From Rosellinia necatrix (taxonomy: Eukaryota > Ascomycota > Sordariomycetes > Xylariales > Xylariaceae), in assembly GCA_021209875.1 (NCBI GenBank), contig JAGYVD010000009.1, positions 3,305,524 through 3,369,523 of the forward strand: a stretch of DNA of 64,000 nt, read 5' to 3'. This document shows positions 12,851 through 23,303 of this stretch, piece after piece; within the stretch, counting starts at the first letter, position 1, and the number at the start of each line of letters is the position of its first letter. Made by a program: the position numbers and the translations under genes. The notes under the pieces were generated by a model. It was given only the letters and a program-made list of their open reading frames with translations. It was not told where the DNA came from and searched no databases.

Positions 12851-14639
12851 TAAATTAAATTATATTATTATATAATAAATAAATAATAAACTAATAAATA
12901 AAAATATTTTAAACTATCTAATTATTTATTATATAAAAGTATAGCAGACTAAAAAAAACGCTATTATAAATACTAATATATAGGCTATATTTATATAAAA
13001 GCTAAACAATATTTTTATAACAGCAAAAAAACAGCAGGCATATATTTTAATAATAAAACTCCGGAAAAACAGTATGATTATTATACCGGAAATACTATTT
13101 AAAAATTAAACGCAACTAAAATTAATAATTTTGTTATATAAAAATATTTTAATTTATTAGATATATTAAATTTAAGCATGGTAAAGCTTAAATTTTAAGT
13201 CCAAATTTATATAAAAATAAAAAAAACAACCTAACTATATAAAAATTAAAACTTGTTATATAAAGATATAATAACGCCGAAAAAAAAACAGTATTTATAT
13301 AATTTTTAATTATTTAGCAAATAAACTAAAAACTGCTGCTAATATTTAAATTTTTACTAATCTACAACTATAATATTTTAAATAAACTTTAAAATATTAT
13401 ATAAGCGTATATATAATTAAAAAACAAGCTAATAAAAAAAATCTTTATATAACTACTTAGTAAACTTAAATTAAAATATTTTAAAAAAACAATTTTAAAA
13501 ATTATATAACTGTTATATAAACTAGCAGAGTTAAAGCTATATTAATTTAAAACTTATTATTAATACTATTAAAAATAATTAAATATATTTATATTTATAT
13601 ACAACCTATATTTATTATATATAATAAAACAACCGAAAAACTTTAGCATTACTGGTTTATAAACAGATAATATATTTAGTTTTATTATATTAAACTTTTA
13701 AAAAAAAAATATAAGCTAAAACAAGCTAATTTTTATATAAAGCTAAAAAAAATATTTCGATTAAAACATTTAATTAAATTTAATAACGGCTAAATAATAT
13801 TATCGTATAAAAAAAATATAATTTTAATATAAAAAAAATAAAGCAAACAATTAGCTTAAGTTAACTTTTATATAACAGAAACTGCTTAAGACTATATTTT
13901 ATAGCAGGCTAAAAAAGCTTATATTAGCAGTATATATTAACTAGAAGTTTTATATAATTTATTAGTAGCTGTTTAAATAATTAATTTAGTTTTAAATAAT
14001 ATTAAACATTTAAACTAAAAAATTTAATAGCAAATTGATAATTTTAAGCAAGGTTTAATTTTTATATTATTAAACTTAACACGTATAAAATTATTTATTT
14101 TTATTAACAGATTTTTTGCAAATAATATTAACATAAATTTTTAGCTTAGATTTTTTATTATATTAGCAATAAAGCATTATAAAAAAAAAGTTAAGTTTTA
14201 AAATAACTAGAAATATTATATATTAAAACTTTAGCAAATATAAAAAAATTACTTAAAATGTTTTAACAAGTAAATTATATAACATAATTAATAGATTTAA
14301 TAATGCGATAGCTTTATATATAACAATTTAAAAATTTTAACTATTTTAAACATTTTTTAATTTTAATAGTTTTATGTTTAAGTTTAAAATTATTATATAA
14401 CTGTTTAATTAAGCTAGGTATAATATAAAAAAGCGTTTAATAATAAATATTATATTATTTTAAAATTATATAAAAAAAAAAATTTTAAAATATAATAGAT
14501 TAATAGTGCTAATAATTTAATAAATATATTTATTAAACAAAAGCTAAACTAAGCTTTAAAAAAACCTAGTATTTATAAATAAACTAACTATATAAGTTAA
14601 AACGTATATAAAATAAACTAAAAAATAAAAATAATAAAA

Positions 14640-14870
14640 AAGCAGGGTTTATATAATAATAAACGTTACTTTTTTATATAACAGTAGTATAAACTTTATT
14701 TTATTATATAATAAAAAATATAAGTATAATTAAAAACCTGACTTTTTAAAAAAATAAGTTTTAATAATATAATAATAATATATATTATATTTAATTATTA
14801 TATAACTTAGGTTTAATTTTTAGTTAAAGCTTGCAAAGTTTAAAGTTTATAAAAAAAATATTATAAACCT
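14640..14870 (+). repeat. Local AT-rich duplication, left copy (K)
   Basis: Resembles 15170-15400 in the same order: a CTTTATTTTATTATATA-like stretch, an AAAACCTGACTTTTT-like stretch, (TAA)n and TTTAATTTTTAGTTAAAGC. The two copies flank the solo-LTR-like element at 14880-15132. Alignment by eye in AT-rich sequence. Confidence 0.45.
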
Positions 14871-14879
14871 TAGACTTTG

Positions 14880-15132
14880 TGATAAGTCTGGTCAGGGGTA
14901 TGAAGCTGTAAATAGCTGTATTTTGCTGTATGCTGGTCTAGTTTGTGGTGTTGTATGTAGTTTTTGATGAAGATGGTGGAATTCTAGGTGCAGTCCTAGA
15001 ATTCCACCTACTAGTACAGGTAGGTGGGCCTAGCCCAAGTGGGTCTAGCCCAGGTGGCCTGGGCCACCTTATCTAATCTTACAGTGGGGCAACTGGTGGT
15101 GCCAAGCCTGGCACCCCTTGCCTACTCTAACA
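14880..15132 (+). mobile_element. 253 bp solo-LTR-like element, family B, copy 1
   Basis: Begins TGATAAGTCTGG, ends CTCTAACA, and is flanked by the exact duplication CTTTG (14875-14879 and 15133-15137). It retains normal GC inside the decayed Gypsy element, so it entered later or escaped mutation. Three strong stem-loops lie inside: a 14 bp stem GGTGGAATTCTAGG (14975-14988 with 14995-15008), AGGTGGCC/GGCCACCT (15052-15069) and GGTGCCA/TGGCACC (15098-15115). Nearly identical to 34489-34743. Confidence 0.8.
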
Positions 15133-15169
15133 CTTTGCTATTTTTTTATTATTTTTTTTATTTTTAAAT

Positions 15170-15400
15170 ATTTTTTATTTTTTTTTTTTATACAATAATA
15201 GCCTAAACTTTATTTTATTTATATAAAAAAAACATATAACTATTATTAAAAGCCTGATTTTTTAAAAAACAGGCTTTAGTAGTATAATAATAATATATAT
15301 AATAGTTAGCTGTTATATGTTTTAAGTTTAATTTTTAACTAAAGCTAATAAAGCTGAAAAGTTTACAGTTTATAAATAAACTAATATAATAGACTTTAAG
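15170..15400 (+). repeat. Local AT-rich duplication, right copy (K)
   Basis: Second copy of the K segment. It retains more GC than the left copy (AAAGCCTGATTTTTT and AACAGGCTTTAG). The two bracket the family B insertion. Confidence 0.45.
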
Positions 15401-16198
15401 CTTTATATTTTTTATTTACGTACAATAATTAATTAATTTTTTTAAAAAAAAAAGTTTAAAAGTTATTTTTTTTTTTTTACGCACAAAAAAAACTATATAC
15501 AAGCTACATTTTTATTTTTATGTTTATACGGACTATATTTTTATTTTTATATTATTTATATATAAAAAACAAAATATAAAAAAAAGTAAAAAAAAGAATT
15601 ATATATATTAATATATAAAAACTATATTAAAGTTTAACAGGCTTAAGTTTTTATAAAAAAGCAGTAAATTTTTACCTGACCGTTTTTTTTTATATAAACA
15701 AAGTTTGTAAACTATAAAACATTTTTTATTAAAAGAGGCGCAAAGCAAGGGTAAAAGCGGGCAGGCGGCATAAAAGCAGCGGCAGCAGTAGCAGAAGCAG
15801 CAATAGATATTATTGTTGTTATTATTATTATTAATACTATAGCTTTTAAAAGTTAGCATTTATATTATATAAAAAAAAAGCTACTATATATATATATATA
15901 TATAAATATATAAAAAAAAAAAAAAAAACAGACGGAACAGCAGAACAAAAAGTTAGTTATAAATAAAGCTGTATATATATTTAAGCAGCAGAAAACATAT
16001 TAGCAACTTTAAGCTTAAGCTTAAGCATTAAGCAGCAGCTATATAAAGCGTGCATAAATTAAAAGCTGTATATAAATAAAAAATTTTATATAAAAAAGCA
16101 ACTATATATAAACAAGCAACTATATATATATAAGCAATTATATATAAGCAGAAAATAATATATAAATAAAAAACTACAACTAATAAAAAAAAAGCTAG

Positions 16199-16511
16199 TA
16201 TTAAAACTATAGCAATTAGTTATAATTATTTACAGCTGTTATATATATATATATTTTATATAAATATATAATATATATATTATATATATATATATAACGT
16301 ATATATTTTATATATAAAACAAGCTGTATTATTGCTATTATTTTAATAAGTTATACGCTAGCAGAATTTTTATATAAAACTTAAAATAATATTACGCATA
16401 ATAATTATTTAAATAAAATAATCAAATATAATAGGCATTATATAATAAGAAGTTGTATTCTGTTTTATCTGTGAACAGTACATGTATCGCACGTATAAAG
16501 CCTATTTAACA
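16199..16511 (+). repeat. 3' LTR of the Gypsy element (E2)
   Basis: 313 bp, starting TATTAAAACTAT (decayed TGTTAGAACTAT) and ending CTATTTAACA. Colinear with E1 throughout, including the central (TA)n block and the TTGCTATTATTTTAATAAGTT stretch. Confidence 0.75.
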
Positions 16512-16516
16512 TAAAA

Positions 16517-18460
16517 CGTTATTTTAGCAAGTATTTTTTTTTATATAAATTATATATTTTATTAAAGTTTATAAATAAACAATTGCTAAAAAATGTTTAA
16601 TAATTTATTTTTATATTTTAAAAGTTATTATTATTAAAATTATATATTTAAATATGTTTAATAATTAAAATATATTTAGATTTATAAATATAATAAATTA
16701 TTCATTTTATTTTTATTTATTATTAAAAAACGGGCTAATAAATATATTTATTCAATAATGATAAATATATATATTTTAATTAAAAGTTGAAATCTTTTAA
16801 AAAATAGCTTTATTATTTTATTTTTTATATATATAGTTTATTTTTTTTATTTTTATAGCTTTTAAATTATAAGTTAATAAACTAAAAACAACAGCTAATA
16901 ATATTTATATATAAAATAATTATTTAAATATATTATATATATATTTAAATATTTTTTAATAATATGTTTAATTTTTTAAACTTGTAATAATCTTATATGA
17001 TTATATTTTATTATATATATTAAGCTTAAATAGAAGCAACTTTAAAAACTTTAGCAGAATATTTTAAATTAATATAATCTTTATTTAAAAATATGCTGCT
17101 GTTAAAACAATTTATTTTAAATTAAAAACCGTCGATTATTTTTAAAACGTTAAAAATAAGCCGACGTTATAATTAATATTTTATATAAAAATATAAAAAC
17201 TATAAAAATATTTTTTAATTTAATTTTAAAGTTAATTAAGCTGGTTTAAAATTTTTAAAGTTTTAAAACATTAATATTAAAATTTTAATAATATAAAATT
17301 TAAAACTATAGCTAACTAAAAATAATATTAAAGCTAATAAAATTATAAATTAGTTATTTAAAATAAAGCCTGCTAATAAAGCAAAAATAAAGCTGTTATA
17401 TTAACTAATGTTTAAATAGCTAGTATATAAAATATAATTATAAATATTTTAAACAAATTAAATATTATAATTATTATAACAATTATATTTTTTTATATGT
17501 TTTATTGAATAAAAACTTTTTAAAAAAATAATAACTTAGAACTTTTATTAAATATTAAAATAATTTTTATAAACGCTGTAGTAATAAAAATAGAAATAAT
17601 AACTATTATTATAATAAAAACTGTAGCAATAATAATTTATTTAACTTTTTAGCTTAAATAGTTTTAATAATAATAAATATAATTATGCTGTATTAAATTA
17701 ACAAAAATAGTTTATATTAAATATAACAGCTAAAACAAAAAAAATATAAATAAAATTAAATAAAATAATGTTAATAATTTTAATTTAAAATAAAAAACGT
17801 TAATAATAAATAATATATAGCCGATAAAAAAACATAATTTATATAAACGTTTATTTTTTATTAATTATATTAAATTATTATTAAAAACAAAAATATTTAA
17901 GCTTTAAACGTTTAATAAATAAATAATTTATTTAATTATTTATTAATTAGATTAGCTTTGCTATAATAAAACAGCAAAGTTTACGTAAGCAATTAATATA
18001 TATAAAAAAAGCAGGCTTAAATATATTGTTTAAAAATTATAAAAAAATTTAAAACGTGAGCCGGTAAAAGGTTTTAAAAGTTTATAAAAAAACTTGCTTT
18101 AAAAAATATTGCAGAAAATTAAAATATATTTTTTAGTTTATTTAATATTAAATATAATATATTAAAGCTATAAAAACGTTATAAAAAGTAATAAAATTAA
18201 TATAAAATTATAAAAATATTTATAACTATTAAAAAATATAATTTTAAATTATATTTAATTTTTAAATTAAAAAAACTTTAGCTAATTATATATATAAAAT
18301 AAAAATAACTAATATAAACTAAAACATAAAACTAAAAAATATATTTAAATATTAAACTAAAAATAATATTAATAAATTTAATATTAATTATTAAAACAAC
18401 TTGCTAAAAAACTATAATTATCGACCTGATTAAAAAAACGTTAATTAAATAATAAATATT
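16517..18460 (+). repeat. CF repeat copy 1, right part (F)
   Basis: Colinear with about 37037-38976, starting CGTTATTTTAGC here and CATTATTTTAGC there. It resumes immediately after the Gypsy target duplication. Joined to 8638-8997 it totals about 2.30 kb, equal to the intact copy. Near 17568 one frame reads YKRCSNKN, and the other copy reads YKRYSNKN, suggesting a lost cysteine-rich motif. No function can be assigned. Confidence 0.7.
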
Positions 18461-18503
18461 ATTATAATTTATTATATATTATATTTATTAATTATATTAT
18501 TTT

Positions 18504-18810
18504 TAACAGAAGTGTGGATCGATCTGTAAAAAGATTTATTGATTACTAGAAGCGTGGTAATACTCTGGGAATATTTAGTACAAATAATCAAATTTATTAA
18601 AAAGCTTTTATCTAGTGTAGTAAGCCACAGGTATTTATATATATTGATCACGTAGCAGAAATGATCTTAAGGGTTGTTCTTGCCCCAAGCGCGTAGCGCT
18701 TGCAAATGCGGCATTAGAACTACACTTTATATATGTGCATCCTCTGCTTAAGAGATCCCCAAAATAAGGATTCCTGGCTTAATTGCCAAGTTGTTCCACA
18801 CTACTATCAC
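18504..18810 (+). mobile_element. 307 bp short element, family G, copy 1
   Basis: GC-retaining island nested in the H repeat. Flanks repeat ATTATTTT(T) (18496-18503/4 and 18811-18818/9). The empty site near 56170 carries one such copy. The ends are imperfect inverted repeats: TAACAGAAGTGTGGA at the left and, reverse-complemented, TGATAGTAGTGTGGA at the right (12 of 15, two mismatches of RIP type). An 8-9 bp duplication with CAG-containing inverted ends suggests a hAT-like MITE. An alternative is a solo LTR with TGTGGA...TCCACA ends (18513-18800), but no 5 bp duplication flanks those. Confidence 0.6.
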
Positions 18811-18925
18811 ATTATTTTTTATTTATAAATTATTAATATAATTTATTTATTAATATATGTTTAAATTATTAATAATTATTATAAATAATTATTAAAATTA
18901 TTTTTACTGCTGCTAAGCCTACGTT

Positions 18926-18927
18926 TA

Positions 18928-18981
<54 letters not shown>

Positions 18982-19040
18982 TGCTTTTACTGCTGCTGCT
19001 GCTGCTTCTGCTGTTATTAACGCTGCTTCTGCTGCTTTTA
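18926..19040 (+). repeat. CTG/CAG trinucleotide repeat
   Basis: About 12 uninterrupted CTG units (18930-18966), then interrupted CTG/CTT tracts to about 19040. The homologous place at 56300-56385 is shorter and more interrupted. On the minus strand this would have encoded a poly-Ser, poly-Gln or poly-Ala tract. Confidence 0.8.
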
Positions 19041-21778
19041 TTATTTTAGCTGCTTATATTGTTATAAATAATATTTTTAATAATATTTTTGTTTATAATT
19101 TATTTAAATATAATATTTAAAATTAAAAAATATATTAATTTATTTTAGTAACGCTTTTTTTAAATTTATTTTTATTAAGCTTGTTTAATTTAAGTTTAAA
19201 TTTAAATATTAAAAATATATTATTTTAAGTTTTTAAAGCTTTTTATAATTAATATTATTAAACTGCTGCTATTAAATTTTATATAGTTATATATATTATT
19301 TTTATTTATTACTTTTAATTTAAAATATTATATAATAAATAACGCTGCTGCTGCTGTTATTAATACTGTTTTTATTTTATTTTTATATTTAAAATTAATA
19401 AATATTATTTAAAAATGTTTTATTTAAACAATATTAATTTTATATTTATTAATTAATTAAATAAGTTATATTATAATATTATTAAATATAATAATTAATA
19501 TTAACATTATATTTTTAAATATAAATATATTTTTAGTTTATATTTTATTTTATATTTTTAATTAATTAATTAATATATAATTAATAATATAAAATTAGTT
19601 TTTATATATTCTATTAATAATTAAATATTTTTTACGTTTTTTATTTTATTTTTAATATTATAATAAATAATTATTATAAGCTTTTATTAATTATTAATTA
19701 ATTTAAAACAAATTATTTTAAACTTTAAAATTTTATTGCGTTAATTTTTAATATTTTAATAAAAAATAAAATATTATAATTTTAAAAGCGTTTATTTTTA
19801 TAAATTTTTATATTTTTATATATTTTTAATTATTTTTAACGTTTATATTTTTATAACTAATTATTTTTTATTTATTATTTTTTATATTTTTATTTTTATT
19901 TTATTATAATGTTTTTATTTATTTTTGCTATATAGTTTATATTTTAAGCGCTGCTTAAAAACTTATTATAATTTAATTTTAAAACGTTTTTTAATATGTT
20001 TAAAAGTTTAATAATTTAAAAACTTTAATAAAATTAACAATAAAAAAGCGTTTTTTAAAAGTTATATAAAATTAAAAAGTTTTTAAATATTTTTATTTTT
20101 TAATTTTTTAATTAATTTTTAAAATTTAAGCCGGCAGCTTCTTAATTTTTTTATATTATAATATAAATCATTTAAATTAAATAAAGCTTTAAAATATTTA
20201 AATTATATTTATATAAAATATTTTATAAAACTATTTATTAATATTTAATTAATAAAAAATATTTTATTATAAACAAGCTTTTTAATATTTTTATTTAAAT
20301 TATATATTTTATATATTTATATGCTTAAGCTTTATAAAAAATTCTTATATTTGCTAATTAGTAAATAAATTATTTAAATATTATTTAAATAAATTATTTA
20401 TATTTTTAAGTTTAAAATAAAATTTTTAAAAACTGTTTTAAATTTATTTTTTTTAGCTGTATAGTTTATAATAATAACTTTAGTTTTTATTATAAAAATT
20501 AAAATTATATTTTATTTAATAGCTTTTTAAAAATTATATTTTTAAATAAAAATATAATATAGTTATATAAAAACGCTTAATTTTTACGTTGTTTATAAAT
20601 AATATGTTTTTATAATTAATAAAGCTTAAGCTGCTAAATCTCTGCTTTTATATATAATTTTAAAATTTTTATATAATATAAATAATAGATTATTTTATTA
20701 GCTGTTTTTATATAATTTAAGCTTAAGTTTATAAAATGTTTTAATAATAATATAGCTATAAACGTTATATTTAATTATAATATAATTATTATATAAAATA
20801 TTAAGCTGATTTTTTTAATATGTTTTAATTTTTTTTAAAGCTTATTTTATATATTTTAACAGCTTTTTATATAAAAATAATATTTTAAAATTTAAACATT
20901 ATTAATTAAATTAAATTAAGCAGCGATTTTTTAATATATTAATTATATGCTAATATAATCGTTTTTTATATAGTTATAAATTATTTTACTTTTTAAAAAT
21001 TAAGCGATATTTTTTATTTTTAAACTTATAAGCTTTTTAATTTTATTAATAATTTTTTAGCTAATTTTTATTGTTTTTTATATATAACTAAAAATTTGTT
21101 TATATAAAACAAAATAAATATTTAATAATTTAAAATATAAAATAAATATAGTTTTTATTAAATATAATTAGCTTAAAACGTTTTAAAATGTTTAAAAACT
21201 TTTATATTATAATAATAAAAGGTTTTATAGCTTATATAAACCTTTATTTAATAGCATAGCTTTTTTATTATTTAATATTATTTAATATTAAATATATAAT
21301 AAAAGTTCGCTGTTTTTAATACTTTTAAAAATATTAATATTATATTAAACTATTTAATTTTTGTATTAAAATATATATTAATTATTATTATTATTTAAAA
21401 GAATTTACTATAAACATTACAGCGTATATTAATTAAAACGTATTTATTATTTATAAAATTTTTATATAACCAGCTTTATTTTATAAACTTTTAAAAACTT
21501 TTTTATTTAACTTATATATAAATATTTATTTAAATAATAATACCTTGTTTTTTATTTTTTTATTAAAACTATTTTTATAATTTTTTTTTTATATAACAAG
21601 TATTTTTTATATACTTTTTTAAAAAACTGTTTTAAAAATAATTTTAAGCTTTTTTATTTTATAAAAGTTTTTAATAAAATTATTTTAATATATTTAATTT
21701 TTAAACTAGTTTTTAATTAATTCGTTTTATATTATTATATTATAGCTATAAATATAATATATAATGTTTTATATTTAT

Positions 21779-21978
21779 AGTAGGCATCAGATAGTTGGAA
21801 AGAGATAAAGAATTAATTTATTTGTCTACCTTTTAAACTAACTAATATATAATGATTTTTAAAAGCTTTCCGAAAAAAAAGCTGTACTAAAAAAGGCTTT
21901 ACTAAAAAAAGCTTTTAAAAAAAAAGCTTTTTAAAAAAAGGTTTTTTAAAAAAAAAGTTCTGCTAAAATAGCTTTATA
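21779..21978 (+). repeat. I repeat copy 1, with 15 bp internal repeats
   Basis: Colinear with 32234-32415. The left part is GTAGGCATCAGATAGTT. The right part (about 21861-21960) is a decayed array of about 15 bp units of the type AAGCTTTCCGAAAAA. Ends are uncertain. Confidence 0.55.
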
Positions 21979-22245
21979 ATTGCTTTTTATACAAAAATAT
22001 TAACAACTTTATTAATTTAGCAAAAAGTACAAGAAATAATAGCGTGTAATAAAAAAAAAAAAAAGTATTATGCCTGCAAGCAGAATATATTATATAAAGT
22101 TATTATAATTAATTAAAAGCGAGGTGTTATTAATAAAGCTAGAGGTAGGCTGCAAAATGCTTTGTTTTATAAAATTTATATAACAGACAAAAAATTTTAA
22201 AGTTGCTAGCAAAACTAAAATGTTTTATTTAAAAAACGTTTTTAA

Positions 22246-22350
22246 AATAAGCTGCAAAATGTTTTATAAAAAAAAAATAAGCTGTAAAATGTTTTATAAA
22301 AATAAAGTAGGCTATAAAATGCTTTATAAAAATAAAGTAGGTTATAAAAT
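22246..22350 (+). repeat. 30 bp minisatellite (J)
   Basis: Units begin at 22251, 22281, 22311 and 22341 (GCTGCAAAAT, GCTGTAAAAT, GCTATAAAAT, GTTATAAAAT), each followed by a GTTTTATAAAAA-like tail. The period is exactly 30 bp. The last unit is interrupted by the family A element. Confidence 0.75.
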
Positions 22351-22535
22351 TGACACAGTCAGGAAAGGGGGGGGCTCCTTATCTAGCTAGCGGAGCTAGC
22401 TAGATAAGGATTGTGTAGCTTAGATAAGGTAACCTAGCCTAAAAGGCTTCTGGTCCCTGCGGGACCAGAAGCCTCCATCTAATCTACATCACACTTTTAC
22501 AGACTTAACCACACTACCCCTAGTAAACCTTACTA
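22351..22535 (+). mobile_element. 185 bp short element, family A, copy 2
   Basis: Starts TGACACAGTCAGG, ends CCTTACTA, and is flanked by AAAAT on both sides (22346-22350 and 22536-22540). The sequence after it (AAAATGCTTTG) continues the interrupted minisatellite unit, so the insertion is unambiguous. Two near-perfect hairpins are present: a 15 bp stem CCTTATCTAGCTAGC with a 3 nt loop (22377-22409) and a 14 bp stem AGGCTTCTGGTCCC with a 3 nt loop (22444-22474). GC is retained. Confidence 0.78.
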
Positions 22536-22984
22536 AAAATGCTTTGTTTAAATATATATAAAAGACGTTTTTAACTGTAAAATTAAGCAGAAACTAAGCT
22601 AAAAAATTTTAAGTTCTATAAAAATGTTTAAGTAATAAATATAAAAATAAAATAATAGAATTTTAGTTTTAATAAAATATAGCAGAAAAAAAAAAAAAAT
22701 GCTAATAACGGCTTGCTAAATGCTAAAAGCTTAGTAGTGTTTTAAATAAGGTTTTTTTTTAAGTTGATTGTCTGGCTGATTTATAATAGGAGATAATTAA
22801 CAACAAGTAGAAATTATCGACTTGAAAAAAAAAAACTATATATCCTACGCAAAAAAACAACTAGAAAGAAGGAAACAACCCGCAGGAGTAACTAGTAGGG
22901 GCAGCCTGTAGAAGTCGTCGACAAGAAAACAAAAAAAAAAAAGAAACAGTAATAGAAGTTGTCGCCGCAAAACAAACATATTAT

Positions 22985-23303
22985 TATTATAATACCCAAC
23001 GGTATTATTTAAACTCTGCGTTTTAACGTTTTAAAAAGCTGAGCTACGCTCGGGAGCATTTATTAAACACAACGGCGTTTATTAGCTGTTTCTAATAACG
23101 ATTTAAAATCTAAGCCTATATTAACAGTTATTTATTTTTTAATAGTTTTTACGCGCTGGTTAACCGATGCTTTTTTAATCGAAAAAATCTTTTTTATTTT
23201 TGTCGGCTGGGCAGGCGTTACAATTAGTGCCGTCGATGCTACAAATAATACAGTTTATATTATTATTGTTGCTGCAGGCGCTAATACCGTCGGTGCAAAG
23301 CTT
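22985..23303 (-). pseudogene. Less-degraded transposon-like coding fragment
   Basis: The minus strand has one frame over about 100 codons broken by only a few TAA/TAG codons, which often fit mutated tryptophan or glutamine. It reads VASTALIVTPAQPTKIKK, then KKASVNQRVKTIKK, then GLDFKSLLETANKRRC and LPSVAQLFKTLKRRV. Composition is protein-like and basic. No family is recognised. A gag-like or transposase N-terminal region is possible. Retained GC makes it the most readable lost coding piece in the desert. Confidence 0.4.

Larger units (their letters stand above)
8998..16511 (+). mobile_element. Full-length degraded Ty3/Gypsy LTR retrotransposon (family E)
   Basis: Bounded by two 313 bp LTRs in direct orientation. 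The flanks are CAAAA (8993-8997) and TAAAA (16512-16516), one CA-to-TA step apart. The uninterrupted CF copy reads CAGAA at the same place (37032-37036), so the insertion and its 5 bp target duplication are seen directly. The interior has a reverse transcriptase trace at about 10.6 kb followed by an integrase-like tail at about 12.5 kb on the same strand, the Gypsy order. All frames are broken. Without the nested 14880 insertion it is about 7.25 kb. The 3 kb between the integrase trace and the 3' LTR is unexplained. Confidence 0.75.
18461..19040 (+). repeat. H repeat copy 1
   Basis: Shares its left part with about 56128-56400: a TTATATATTATATTTATTA-like stretch, then ATTTATAAATTATTAATATAA, then a CTG-rich block. 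The copy at 56 kb lacks the 307 bp family G insertion present here and so gives its empty site. Identity of the parent element is unknown. Confidence 0.55.

Noticed and set aside
15608..15859. Minus-strand frame with Asn and Cys runs
   Set aside because: Product of a short triplet tract in the decayed Gypsy interior.
18513..18800. Family G as a solo LTR with TGTGGA...TCCACA ends
   Set aside because: Flanking bases AGAAG and CTACT do not match; the empty site places the ends further out with an 8-9 bp duplication.
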